This document shows positions 1-12,031 of a stretch of DNA of 64,000 nt, one piece after another. The position numbers were made by a program, and so were the translations under genes. How positions within the stretch are numbered: position 1 is the first letter of the stretch; every line of letters starts with the position of its first letter. A model generated the notes under the pieces. That model saw only the letters and a list, made by a program, of their open reading frames with translations. It was not told the origin of the DNA and did not search any database. Source of the stretch: Cryptomeria japonica (taxonomy: Eukaryota > Streptophyta > Pinopsida > Cupressales > Cupressaceae); assembly GCF_030272615.1 (NCBI RefSeq), contig NC_081407.1, forward strand, positions 440,663,213-440,727,212. The letters are read 5' to 3'.

Positions 1-258
1 TATGTCTGCCATTGGGGTTTTTCTATCTACTTTTATTAGTTTTGTGTTTTCCTTCCTTTTTTGTACTTTCAGATAAAAAGTACACAAAAATCCCCAAAAC
101 CCCCCATCATACGAGGGAGTTGCTGCTCTCAAACGTAGAGGAAGATTGCAGTTTGATTGCAATCTCTCCAACTGTTGGAATGATTGTCATTGCTCTTCGG
201 GAAAACATGGTCAATTTTGAAGGAGAATTTATAGTGACAAATCTATTTATCAATAGAG
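1..258 (+). repeat. 5' LTR of element 1, 3' portion only
   Basis: This segment matches about 4599-4858 closely with scattered substitutions. The match ends around 256-258. The start of the LTR lies to the left of the window. Confidence 0.65.
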
Positions 259-261
259 TTT

Positions 262-279
262 TGGCGACTTTGCTGGGGA
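262..279 (+). promoter_or_regulatory. Primer-binding site of element 1 (tRNA-Asp/Arg-like)
   Basis: TGGCGACTTTGCTGGGGA lies 3 bases after the end of LTR homology. It matches the pattern TGGCGCCGTTGCCGGGGA, which complements a tRNA-Asp 3' end, at 15 of 18 positions. A tRNA-Arg primer is also possible. Such primers are typical of Gypsy elements of the Tat/Athila group, unlike the initiator-Met sites in the other elements here. Confidence 0.55.
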
Positions 280-425
280 GTGAAATACTAGTGTGTTTTT
301 TTCCTCATAAATTTTAGGGTACCTTCTTCTAAATGAAGGTTGGCGACTCTGTTTGAAAGATCAAATTTAGAAGAATGGTTTGGTAAAAAGGAAAGTTGGA
401 AAGTGACATTGAAAGTGATGATTAA

Positions 426-2150
426 GACTACAAATATCAAAAGAAGAAAGTTTGCGATGAGGCCATACAAGTTGAATTCTTGAAGAGATTTTATGGTTGC
501 ATGAAGTTTACTCCTGATAAGATTCAACCCTCCTTATGTCAAGTGTTGCAAGATATTTAAGAAAAGCATGGAAAAGAGACTGGTTTTCTTTCTTATGATC
601 ATTTACACAAATCAACAACAAGCAAAGAGAAAAGTGATCTTTCTCCTGTACCAGTTTCTCAACATAATCAAGATCTTAATGATGCTGAACAGATTCAATT
701 TTTGAAAAGCTTCTATGGTAATAGGCAACTTGATCCTAACAAAGTCCATCCTTCCTTGCTTCAAAAATTGTAAATGATTGAACAAAAAGAGCATGGAGAA
801 AATTATTTTCTTGAAGATGTGCACATTCTTGATGAGATGTCTTGTGATCCAAGTTTTGAAAAAGATCCATCGCATTATGCATGTGTTGAGGAAGATGAAG
901 CCATATCGGTTCACAAGGATACATGTCAAAAGAAAGATCAAAAGATAGTGTGTGAAGAAGAAAAAGAAGATTGCATCCGTGTATTCCATGAGAATTATGA
1001 ATATTACCACAACAAGCAATAAGTCTTCTATCAACTTGAAAATAAAGATCTTGAAGACGATGAATCAAATTCTTTTCAGATATGCATGTAGCCCAAGCTT
1101 GAAGAAGATGATGAAGAAAGAGCATCCCAAGATGAATCTCAAGTAGTCTTTATTCCTAGTTGGTTTCTCAATGCTTCAGATGATGACTTCCTTTGTGGAG
1201 AAGACATTCCTATTTTTCCATCACTAATTAATAGAGATGACAATAGCATTGATGATGTCAAAGTTTCAGTAACTTCTGAGCAACCTTTCATTGCCATGAC
1301 CAATGGAGAGGAAACTACAAGTGAAACTTTACAAATATCTTCTTTTCCTTCACAATTGGAGACCTCTACTTTTAAAGATATTGATGATCTTCCAGATCAG
1401 CCCTAAGTGAAAGGAGATGAATCATCCAGTTCACATTCATCATCTTACTTGCAACTTGAATATAAAGCAATCAAATTCATTGGAAAAGATAATAATAAAG
1501 AAACATTGATAAAGGAGGTGGTTAATTGTCCCTTTTGAATCTTTCCATTTGGATGACATACTTTTGGAAACTCTTGAAGAATATGATTTGCTATGTGGTG
1601 AAGGTGGCTACCTAGATTGTTTGAAGCTCTCCAATGGATCAATTTCTACAAATAATTTTAGAGATGAAGATGAGATGAAGATGTGCTTCCTTCCTCTTCA
1701 TTTTCATGTTCAATGGAGAAATAATTTTCTGAACCTCTCATGACAAAGGAAGAAGAAAATATTATGATAAAGGATGATCCTATGCTATTGGAAATTGATA
1801 TTAAGGAACGAGATTCAATGGTTGTAGCTATAGAGGTTTCTTCACATCTCAAATTATATGAAGGTTGTCCAATCCATGGCTTGATTTATTCCAATCCAAA
1901 CTATTAGAAAGATCTTCATATAAAGGATATTGGCATATTTGACAAGATGCCTGAAGTTGTGACCAATGATATTCAATTTGGTACCAAATTGATTCAAGAG
2001 GAGTCACAATTTTATGATGAGATATGGTTTCTTGACTTGTTGATCAAAATTATTCCACATCTCACATTTGTCAATGTTGCCAACCTACTAAGCTTACAGG
2101 TGTTTCATGGATGCACATCACTTTTTCGCAAAGGTGCCTATTTCTCTTAG
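426..2150 (+). pseudogene. Broken ORF of element 1, acidic protein of unknown function
   Basis: One reading frame, with two compensating frameshifts near 1535 and 1738, runs about 570 codons. It is interrupted by stops at 558, 771, 1020, 1089, 1404 and 1905. The translation is rich in Asp, Glu and Ser. It contains a repeated module, FLKRFYG...TPDKIQPSL near codons 16-35 and FLKSFYG...DPNKVHPSL near codons 88-107. I recognise no domain and no catalytic motif. Its place directly downstream of the primer site is where gag would sit, but there is no zinc knuckle. Function unknown; clearly dead in this copy. Confidence 0.5.
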
Positions 2151-2833
2151 CTTGTAATGGGTTTGTATGATCATCTTGGAGAAATTTGAGGTAGGCTTTC
2201 CCTACCATGAACATATCTAGTTAGAAGTTTTGGTTGTGTCTCTTTCATTTTTGATTTTAGGTTGGTCTCTCTAGTTAGTCCCTTTTGTTGTCTCCTCTTT
2301 TTGTGACTCTATTTCCCAATGGATAAGGCACTAATAATCTACAAAACCCTTGGGTTCATCCTGCATCTCTTATGGTCTTTGTCCTCAGTCAGAGCTAGCT
2401 ATTAGCCCTAATTTTAAACTTGTAAAAATTTAAACTTTTGTGTCAATGTTCCTTCCTAGTGAGATTTTTCAAAATGTGGCAAAGTTTTCAAAGACGCCAA
2501 GTTTTGAAAGACTCCAATGCATTATCATTCATTAAATAATTATTTTTTCTAAATCATTCATTGACAAGTTGTGAAAATTGAATAAAATGTTGATGGAGTT
2601 GTTGGGAATCGGCAAGTTTGTGTTAGCAATGAAGAAGCCAATATGGAAGTTATTATTTTAACTGACTTAGAAATATTGCCAATCCCTACAGTTATGGAAG
2701 ACATGCATGTGCAATGTGCAAGAAGAGACTCGAGGCTCCTGAATTGTTTCAAAGAGATGTCACTTCATAGGCAACAATTGCAAGAATTCACATAGAATAT
2801 GTTTGGTGAATGATTTGACAAACTCTCAATCAA
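2151..2833. other. Non-coding stretch of element 1
   Basis: No sustained reading frame on either strand. The segment is T-rich around 2200-2330. It joins the end of the acidic ORF to the PPR fragment. Confidence 0.4.
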
Positions 2834-3380
2834 TTGTCATGGTAGACATGCATGCAAAATATGGAATCATCGACAGTGCGCCTGAGTTCCATGATCAAAT
2901 GCCTCAAGAAGATGTCATCTCTAGGAATGAAATAAAATGAGTGTAGACTATGCACGAAATAGATTTTGTTGAAATTTTTTTAGAAACTTTCCATTAAATA
3001 CAATTGTAATGATTATCGTCTCTCTACAAAATGGATATGTTGACACTCCAAATATTCTTATTAAGATTTGAGTTGAAGTTGTGGTAGATGTGTGGATATG
3101 TCTTCTTGGTGCCTAAAGATCATATATGAAAATGGGCTGGTCAATAAAAACAAAGAAATGTGGTCTGTATCAAATGCCATGACTGAAGCATTTGCACAAA
3201 ATGGGTTGGTCAAAAAAATTCTTTATAAACTTTCAAGCAAATGCAATTTTTAGGTGTAAAGCCAAATTCAACAACTTTTGCCAGCTTCCCTCCTGCCTTG
3301 CACCAGCAATGAGAAGTCAAAGCACAATGTATGATCGTCCATCAATACATAACTGAAGAAGGATTTCATCAAATCTAATT
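2834..3380 (+). pseudogene. Pentatricopeptide-repeat (PPR) gene fragment
   Basis: Shifting frames give a run of recognisable plant PPR signatures in the right order. They are VDMHAKYGIIDSA followed by FHDQMPQEDVIS near 2843-2922, WSVSNAMTEAFAQNGLV near 3160-3215, then QMQF.GVKPNSTTFASF near 3238-3291 and VHQYITEEGF near 3340-3370. These match the PLS-type consensus VDMYAKCGxIDxA, NAMIxGYAQNG and GVKPNxxTFASVLPAC. PPR proteins bind organellar RNA. Several stops and frameshifts make this a pseudogene of two to three motifs. It lies inside element 1, so it may have been captured as retrotransposon cargo, or it may be a local gene relic. Confidence 0.75.
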
Positions 3381-3869
3381 GTAAATGCACACCACTTTTT
3401 AACCAACTTTCCATTGGGATATGATACCTATGTTGGCATGAAATGTGTTAATCTCACTCTTGGTTAGAAGATCTAGTTTTTCCATTGAGAAGACAAGTTC
3501 AAAGAGTACTTTGTGATAGGATACAAATATTCTTCAAAATATGATCGATGGAATATACAATGGATGAATGCAAAATAAATCAATCATTCCATCATACAAG
3601 TCTTCCCATTATGAAAATAAGTGTTATGTTCATGAAATAAAAGAATGCTTGATAGATGCAGATTCAATTGGAGCACATGTCATTGGAGTGAGAAAGATGC
3701 AAATTTGTGTTCTCAAATGGCTTGATGATGGAGAGTTGTTGGTACAAACTAAAAGACCAAGATAGGTGCTTTTTAGTGTCAAGAATGTCTTTAGAAAGTG
3801 TTAGAGAAGACACTAACGAAGATGGAAAGCTACCTCAAAAAGATCAATGATTTGGTCTTTCTTAAAAAT
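3381..3869 (+). other. 3' internal region of element 1 with a 65-codon open frame
   Basis: An ATG-initiated frame of 65 codons spans 3568-3765. Its translation ends KWLDDGELLVQTKRPR. I do not recognise it, and nothing shows it is expressed. The rest carries no long frame. The region runs into the presumed 3' LTR. Confidence 0.25.
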
Positions 3870-4858
3870 TAACATTTGTTAGTTACACTTTGTAAAAATG
3901 ATTTATGTCACTTATTTATAACTACAACTTAGAATTTGGGCTTAATTTTTGTAAAAGTTAGGTAAACCCTAACTTGCCTGAAAAAAGGTAGCTACTAGAA
4001 ATAATAACTTAGGTAGTTATCCTAAGTGGTTGGCTTAGGTAGTTATCCTAAGTGGATTATCCAAGTAGTTACACTAGGTGGTTATTCTAATTGGTTACTA
4101 AAAGTGGTTATGAATTAGTTATTGCAGGATGCCTATCAATATAAGGCTATTTCATTTGTAAAAGAGGACTTTTTATAGAGGGGAGACTATGGAAAAATTC
4201 TTAGAGAAATAGTTTGATGACTTTTGTGTTTACACTTTGTGTAAAAGAGTTCTTGAGATTGTATAATTTCATGGAAACAATAAAGGATGCATTTAGCTCG
4301 TATGTTCTAGATGTGCTTCTTGTGTTATTATTACTGATTTTTCGTGTGTCAAATTTGTGATATATTTTGTCTATGCGCAAATCATTTGTCATGCATTGGA
4401 ATGCTTATAATTCATGCAATTGATATAATGGAGGACAATCAAGCTTTGGTATCTTGGTTTGGATGTGTTAGAGTTACCCATCTCTTTGTATGTTGAGATA
4501 TGTCACCCTTCTTTCATCATCATTGCAAGTTAAAACTTGTTTCGTGCTTAAACCCCCTTTGTATCTATCATCATTTATCGAATCTCAGTGTGTATTCATA
4601 TGGCTTCCATTGGGGTTTTTGCCATCTACTTTCATTAGTTTTGTGTTTTCCTTCCTTTTTTGTACTTTCGGGTAAAAAGTACACAAAAATCCCAAAAACC
4701 GCCCATCAAATGAGGGAGCTGCCCCTCTCAAACACAGAGGAAGATTGGAATTTGATTGCAATCTATCCAACTGTTGGAATGGTTATCATTGCTCTTTGGG
4801 AAAACAAGGTCAATTTTGAAGGATAATTCATAGTGACAAATATGTTTACCAATAGAAG
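3870..4858 (+). repeat. 3' LTR of element 1 (start approximate)
   Basis: The last 260 bases match the left LTR fragment. Upstream lie promoter-like features of a U3 region: a TATA-like ATATAAGG at 4139-4146 and tandem repeats just before it. The left boundary is inferred and may be wrong by 100 bases or more. Confidence 0.5.
4008..4110 (+). repeat. Tandem 26-bp repeats upstream of the LTR TATA box
   Basis: CTTAGGTAGTTATCCTAAG occurs at 4008 and again at 4034. It is followed by two more diverged units built on AAGTAGTTAC and TTGGTTACTA. The unit has inverted symmetry (CTTAGG...CCTAAG). Position just upstream of the TATA-like box suggests U3 enhancer repeats. Confidence 0.6.
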
Positions 4859-7800
4859 ACATAGTGGTACAACTTTTTCTTGCTTGAAGGTTTTCATAAA
4901 GGCCTTAGAGTTCCCTTGAAAAAGGTTTGAGTGATTTATCACTCAATAAGACAATGTTGCAGTATAAGAGGACCAATATAGTGACACTTAGCTCTCTGCA
5001 AAAGTCTTAGCCATAGTCCTAAAAGCTATTGAAGAAAGGGTTTGATTTTATCTGTCTTTAAAAATAGTGCAGTGATGTATATAGTCTCATTGTCAATTCA
5101 TCATCATAGGCTTTCAACAGAGAAGCCCTTAGGCAGAGCACATGATATAATAAAAGGGTAAGCTTTATAAATATCAAAGGAATCCAAAATCATGCAATTA
5201 ATAGTCAAGTATTACCCAAAGAGAAACACCTCATTGCTATAGATCTATAAGAAGCACACTTCACAATAACAAAAGAAGTCCCTCTAGTGATCTCAAGCAT
5301 TGAGAAGACAGTCAGAGAAAGAAAATCCCTAGAGAACTCTTATTAGCCAAAGTTTAATGGACAATGACATCAAATGTATGAAGATCATCCACAAAGAATA
5401 TGAGGTCATACTCAGAGAAAATAGTTTCATCTGGTTAGAAGGACCCAAAAGCAAAGACTATTAAGAGTTCAATGTCCATTGTTGAAACAACCCCTTCATT
5501 GTTTTGAGCATGGTCTCATGGTGTATATAATCATGAACAACATCATGATTTAAAGAGAGTCTCCATGATAGAGTAAAGAAGCACAAAGAAAAGTCTCTTC
5601 AAGGACAACCACATAGAAAACAACAAATGTAATGGAGGACAATAGCCTTATCAGCACAAGAGAAAATGCCACATACTCTCAGAACAATCCTATCAAGCTT
5701 CAAAGATCATTGTCCATACACAAATAAGACAATCACATGAGCAACACAAAAATATCATAAACACTATTATGAAGAGCATTCTAAGATTTTTGATGCAGTT
5801 GTGCATACAATAGAACATTCATGCTAATGTAAACATGAGAAAAGACAGATTCAATACTATTTGTCAATGAAGATGCGATGATATAAAGAATAGAGAATGT
5901 TGAGAAAGAGATTCAAAGAAGTCTCTAAAAAATACACATCACAATCCTATAAGGTTACAATTGATAGAGTCTGAGTATGAAGTCATCAAGATGTAGAGAA
6001 AAGAGTTTACATAAGTTTAAAATTAGAAAATACGGAGTAAAAGACAAAAATATTAAAACAAGATTATATGCCAAATATCTATAGGAATGTTAGGGATTCA
6101 TGCCAAAATAAAAATCCCAACAATAATTTAAGCATAGATAAATGAGTGATAGAGGGAAGGCAGGGATTTCAATCCATGAAGATTTTCAAAACACCACCAA
6201 AGCACAAGGATATTAGAAAAGAGTCTCAAACCTACAAAGGATAGTCCCAACTTTTACAGAGGAGTCATTAACAAGATTCCTTAACAAAGGTTGTGAGCTA
6301 AGGAAGATAATTTTAGACTAGAGTATGAAATGATTAAAGATTAGAGAAGAGAATAGTTTGTAGGTCTTTAATGTCAAGGCAAATCACATTCAAAATAGTG
6401 AAATCCCTATAGTCCTTAGAGAACACAACAAGCAATCATGCCTCACCTATACACTCAAACAAAGCTATAAAGATAGTAGAGGCTTGAAATAGGTTTCTAG
6501 CCAAAGAGGGATTATTGAATCAGTCATAGTGATTATACATAGTCCTTAAATAAAAAGATTCTCATTACTATCAAGAAGGAACAAGGTCAAAGAAAAGGTC
6601 TACAATGTTGTGTATTTCACAAAAGGAGTTAACAATCAAAGGCAGTGATCCAAAGTAGGAGATCAATCATCAAAGTGCAAAAACACAGTCATACACAACT
6701 TTAGGGTATTTTTATAGACCTTGTGAAGCATGGATAGAGTATAAATAGTATGGTCTTGAGGATAACCGAACTTTGAAGACATCAAAGAATAGAGATACCT
6801 TGGCCCTAGGATAAGGTTAATGCATGAAAGAGAAATAATTACTCTATGGTGCAAGAAACAACAATGAAGGTATCACTGTAAATAAAAAGACACTGTATAA
6901 GGGCTTAGACAAATATCTAAAAGAATAATAGGTCACATTCTAAGGGTCTCTCTAAGGCCAAATACTATCCCAAGAAAAGGATTACAATGCATGACCAAAG
7001 TATGAAAAGAAGCAAAAGCGACCTTCCAAATAAGTCACAATCATCTCAAGTCACAAAGAATTATACAGAGGAGTGACATTTTGGTATTGGAAAACAGAGT
7101 AATGTATCCATGGAGAAGAAGAATGTAGTCCCAAGACTATAAAATGGAGGTTGTTCTAAATCATAGGGCATATTGTTCATATAACAATACTCAAAGTAGA
7201 AGGTTTTTTTGATCATGGGAGGATTGTAAAAGTATTTGATACAAACCCCATTCAAACCCTTATGAAAAAGGAGGCACCATAGTTCAAAATACAATGGTTG
7301 TAGTATTTAGGATCGATCCATGAATGAATGCACCATAAAGTGGGTCGTCAAGAAGCTGAAAAAGAAAGGCTAGAAGAAATGATCAAAGCCTTTGACAATC
7401 ATAATAGAGGAATAATGGAATATTTTTGTTCATATTATAAAAGAGAAAATGCTTTAAACTCAGGAACTGTTACCAATATTTTGGATAGTGACCTAGAGTA
7501 GAGCCTCCCCAACACCGTACACATATTTGGATAGTGACCTGGAGTAGAGCCTCAAGTGCCCTATAGATGTCATTGCAAGGTTACACGAGAGATTAAGATA
7601 ATTCAAGATTACACAAACCATGAAGATGAGTAGTAAGGAAATTCACTCACAAAGTAGGCTATCAAATAGAACAACACCAATTTAAAGAAGTATAGACTAA
7701 GAAATAAGATAGCTATATCAAATGACAAGTAAAGAGGTGGAAACAACATTAAAATGATATATCAAAAGAAAAAAGTCATTAAGTAATGAAGTGTATAGAT

Positions 7801-9898
7801 AGTAACAATGGATTTACATAAAGATCCACAAGTGAGATAGGATACAAACAAAAACATTGAGCTAGAACAAAGGACAATCAACATAGCAAACACAAAGCCT
7901 AATAATGAAAGAGGACAAATATCACAGTCATGAACAATGAGGAAAAAAACATGTTGATATTTGCCATTATTATATGGTACAAGGATGGATCAGGAACATA
8001 AGAACACAACCCATTATAAGATGTAGTAAGAGCACAGTACAATAGACAGTAAGCATAAAGAGAGTTATTAATAGATAAGAAAGACATTAAGTTTGCAGTA
8101 AAATTTAGTAGTATACAATTCCATTTGTAGGAATGATTTGACAGTTTAGGTCGAGAAAAGGAGGTATGAGAAATAATGATTTTGTGAAACTCAAAAGGAC
8201 AAAATATAAAGGAGGTCTTTGACAGTTAAACCCCACTTCTACCAGTAGTCATCTTCCAAAGAGTCTTCATAACCTTTTTGAGTGAAGCACCCATAACATT
8301 TTAGGATAGTAAGCTACAAAGGAAGACACAAGTTCTAGATATAAAAGTAAAGCACTCTAGTGATTGACAAAGAGGGCTCTTAGATGGTATTTTGGAAATT
8401 CTTGGTTTGAAAATAGTCAATTTTTTTTAGAGGGCACAATACATCATAGTAGTGCTATCAGGAAACTCAAGAAGAGAAGCTTCAACACAGTGGCAAAGGT
8501 CCTCACAATGCCAAGAATATAATAGCTCTTTGTATTATTAACAGTCATTGGCTTACAAGAGGGTAGTCATCACTTGGTGCACTATTCATTACCCAAGTAT
8601 CTAAAGGAGCCAATACCATGATTCAAATATCTAAGCCAAAATGAGTATCTCAGACCTATTTGTCACATGTCCAAATCTGAAGTCACAACAAGAGTAGAAA
8701 CATTAGAAGCTCTCTACTAAAGATAGTCTTGAATATAGTACATGTAACAATAAAAAGAGCTTAGAGGTATGTCAGTAGAGAAACTACATTGGTATTGAGC
8801 ATGAAACACTAGCAGTAAACATAGGGAACACTTGACATAATCCAAAGATCATCAAGAGTCATAGACCAACCAATGCAAACTACTCAATTCTTTATCATCT
8901 TTGTAACAAAATGGAAATCCAAAAGATAGAATATAATACCACAATAACTTCCTGGGATTGACAGGGTGGTTCTAGATAACTTCCTTCCTTTGAAAGACAC
9001 TTCCTTCAACTAAAGCTCATCCACGACCATACCTACAACTGAAATCTGCAAGGACACAAATTATTATCCATTAAAATAAAATATTTTTTCAAAAACATAT
9101 TTGAATTCTTTTTGAACTGATGCAAAATCTTGGGAAGTAAAGAAAAAGGTTTGAATTGAGGGACAAACCAAAATTGATTACCATCTCTTAAAGTTGAACA
9201 AACTTGTGAGCTTGACAAAGGCATATTCATACCCTGCCAACTAGTGTGTCAATCCATCCCGAATCAATCAATCTCTGATGTTGTACATTATCTATTAAGA
9301 ATTGTTGTCATTTGGATTCTATTTTCATATCTATTTTTGAATATTGAGTTATTTTCAACACTTTCAAATTGATGGCAAAGCAAATGTGCCTTTTATACAG
9401 AGGTGAAAAGATTGAGGTGGTACACATGCATATTTAAGGATAAACCACACTTGAAAGTTTATCTTTGTATGATTGATGTTTCCCTTTTTTCCCCATTATT
9501 GTTTGTGGTTTTACTACTTTAAGAACAAAGTTGAAAGCATCCCTTATTAGAGGCATTGCCTCCAAGAAATGTCTGGTGCCTTCTTGCATCAAATGAATCT
9601 TGCTAAAATTAAAGGTTGCACTAGCAAAGATGGCTGCAAAACAATGACATTTTATTGTCCTCTTTTTCATTATTGATTTAAAGTTTGATACTTTTTTATT
9701 ATGAGTTTCAAATTGATTCATTTTGGTAGGTAGTTTCATCTTTCTTGACTATCATCCTCAAGATTCTAAAAATGACTTATTAGAGGCATAATATTTTTTT
9801 CTACACTATACCAAAATAAAAGAATATGAAAATTATTGTTGTACTTGTACAACTTTTTTATCTCACCTAAAAGATTTCTTTTGTATGAAAGTCAACAA
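4859..9898. other. Non-coding AT-rich region
   Basis: About 5 kb without a coding frame that looks real. Open frames are short and random in composition. The plus strand is A-rich with frequent agaag and caaag words, as in decayed repeats. The only local structure I see is a 46-bp duplication near 7481. A 101-codon minus frame at 9434-9739 has no recognisable domain and I do not call it a gene. Confidence 0.5.
7481..7554 (+). repeat. 46-bp-period short direct repeat
   Basis: TTGGATAGTGACCTAGAGTA at 7481 recurs at 7527 with one change (A to G) and the same following gagcctc. The copies are 46 bases apart, so this is a small local tandem duplication. Confidence 0.7.
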
Positions 9899-10399
9899 CA
9901 CTACTAGAATTCCCATACAGATGATTTATTATGTGACACATTTATGGGAACTTAAACAAGTAGCAAGAAAGTATTTCAAGTATAGAAAAATAATTGTATT
10001 GTCAAAAGTAAGAAACACACATTAAGCTAAGAATATTTCACAAGCATTGAACTATGAGGCTTAATAGTATTGATTAACAAGGAAGAATCATTAGAAAATA
10101 ATAATTTTTTTAATAGTTAGAAAAAATAGAACATAGCATAATGATAAAATGCAGTGAGATGGGTTTCCCTATTAATCGGGTAATCAACAAGATTTTATAA
10201 TGAAGGAACCTGAAATGGTTGAAACCTTCAAAGAGGTTTCTCAAATCTATCCTCAGGTTAGATGGTCTGGAAAATTTTGGGGTTTTTAGGTCAAGGGCTT
10301 TAATTGAGGCTGATTTTCGGAGCAAGTTGGGGGACTTGACTGAAAAAAAATTGGTTCAAGACTGGAATTATCATGTGGTACATTCAAAACAATGATTTG

Positions 10400-10612
10400 T
10401 GTTGTCCACTGAGGTTGTGGAGAAAGCAAAATTTAATATTTAGCATGAAATACTAGAAAAAGTCAAGAATAAGATGAATATTTGGAAAGGAAACTGATTA
10501 TTGTTTGTGAGATAGATAGCCACGATCAAAGTTGTTCTCCAAGTTGTTCTTATTTTTTGGTTCTCCATAATGCAAGCCCTAAAGAAGCTTCATAAAGAAA
10601 CCAGTCAAGTTA
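10400..10612 (+). pseudogene. LINE reverse-transcriptase remnant, left part
   Basis: Translation near 10450-10600 gives VKNKMNIWKGN followed by IATIKVVLQVV and IFWFSIMQALKK, with stop codons between. This matches the post-catalytic segment of plant L1-type LINE reverse transcriptase, whose consensus is WKG..LS.AGR..LIK.VLQ.IP.Y.MS. The frame stops exactly at the element 2 insertion and LINE-like coding resumes at 18176, so element 2 inserted into it. Confidence 0.65.
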
Positions 10613-11770
10613 TGATGAATACTAAGAGGGGGGGTGAATTAGTATACCCAAAAATACTGTACTCAAACTTCTAAATAGTTTAACAGATAACCGGTATAAC
10701 AGATTCACTAAGAAACTGGTTAAGATAAATGCAAACCAAATAGCAAATAAAGAATTTATGCACAACACCACAATCACCATAACACAAGATATTTGACGTG
10801 GAAACCCAAATGGGAAAAATGACGGTGAGAAGAAACTCACAAGTAACTATCTACAGAATAGAAACCAGACTAGTTAAGGTCAGATTGGTTAAGGTCATAC
10901 AATGTTCTTCACCAGAACAGATCCTGTTAAGAATCTAGATCTCTGTTAGGAGATAAGTCCTGTCAAAGACTACCTTGTGAGAGGATTTTCAGATCCATAG
11001 TTGTGAACCACCTTGTTAGAGGATTTACAAAGGCTTTGATAGGCCTACCCGATTAAGGGTTTCAGACTTGTCGAAGATATGAGTAATCAACAAGTGGGTG
11101 ATCTAGATACTAGCACAATATGCTTGGTTAGATCCTTGATAGCACATTGTTAATGCACTTTTAGCATTACTTCAGTCTTCAGTATCTCAACACTCTACAC
11201 AGACCTAATCTTGTCTACAAAGATCACACATAACCTTCTCATACATCATACGTCTCTCATCATAACAAACCCTAGACATGATGTCCTTATTAAGGAAACT
11301 AATTTTATGTCAGTCCAATAAGATGAAACTACAAGTTCCTAGGTTCAGTGCATCTAGACACATTTGGTAACACGACACAAAATCACCGCCAAAGTGTTGG
11401 TGGAAGATAACTCATCATAGAAATACCGGTTGGTAACTCATCACAGAGTAATACCGGTTGGTAACTCATCATAGAGTAATACCGGTTCACACAATATATT
11501 GATTACCAATTATGAAAAATGAAGACCGGAAACTGTCAACTACCACTTTTTTCCTTCGAACCGCTTGAGATCCTTGAACCGCTTGAGGTCTTGATATCAC
11601 TTGAGATCTTCAGTCAATTTGTGACCGGTAAACATTTTCTGCAAAACACCGATAGTCTAAAGACTATTATACATAATACCGATTGGAACAATTACCGGTT
11701 GAGCATAACTCATACATCAAGAAAGTGTGTGTCCATCAATGACAATCAAAACATCATCAAAATGCCAACA
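10613..11770 (-). repeat. 3' LTR of element 2
   Basis: 1,158 bp, against 1,117 bp for its partner. It carries one more copy of a 28-bp ACCGGT repeat and an extra insert of about 15 bp near 10876-10895. Its outer end holds a G7 tract between 7-base inverted repeats. Confidence 0.93.
11425..11486 (+). repeat. 28-bp tandem repeat with ACCGGT core in the element 2 LTR
   Basis: ACCGGT occurs at 11425, 11453 and 11481, exactly 28 bases apart, within near-identical units containing GGTAACTCATCA. The partner LTR has two units, at 17853 and 17881, the second mutated to ACCGAT. Confidence 0.85.
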
Positions 11771-11785
11771 ATATCCCCCTTTGGA
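11771..11785 (-). promoter_or_regulatory. Polypurine tract of element 2
   Basis: On the minus strand CCAAAGGGGGATAT directly abuts the 3' LTR. It primes plus-strand DNA synthesis. Similar tracts recur further inside, for example at 11960-11970. Confidence 0.85.
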
Positions 11786-12031
11786 ATTGATGGCAACACT
11801 TAGGAAAATTTTGACATCTAAGTGTTTTTACAACAAAAATATGTCATAATCAAAATTACTCCCCCTAAGCATATACACTATCCCTTTTGCAGAAATTACA
11901 ATGTATACTATTTCCTTAAAGTGGTAACATAACATTCACCAATTTTTTTTAATACTACTCCCCCTTTGCCAACAATGACAAGGTAATGTAGAATAACCCA
12001 TGTTTCTCATTATCAACAATTGAGTAAATGT

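Larger units (their letters stand above)
1..4858 (+). mobile_element. Element 1: non-autonomous LTR retroelement, left end cut by the window
   Basis: Bases 1-258 and about 4599-4858 are similar direct repeats that stop resembling each other right after a shared caatag. In the left copy a primer-site-like sequence follows at once, which is what a 5' LTR/internal boundary should look like. The interior shows no protease, reverse transcriptase, RNase H or integrase. It holds an acidic unknown ORF and a PPR gene fragment instead. I infer a non-autonomous element of Gypsy type, judging from the primer site. The right flank begins near 4859. A target-site duplication cannot be tested because the left LTR runs off the window. 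Two adjacent unrelated insertions sharing a repeat is the alternative. Confidence 0.6.

Noticed and set aside
612-1125. Minus-strand frames of 140 and 129 codons
   Set aside because: Antisense shadows of the acidic plus-strand ORF of element 1, which has coherent composition and repeats.
9434-9739. 101-codon minus-strand frame as a small gene
   Set aside because: No recognisable domain, no supporting neighbour, and such a length is expected by chance in 5 kb of AT-rich DNA.
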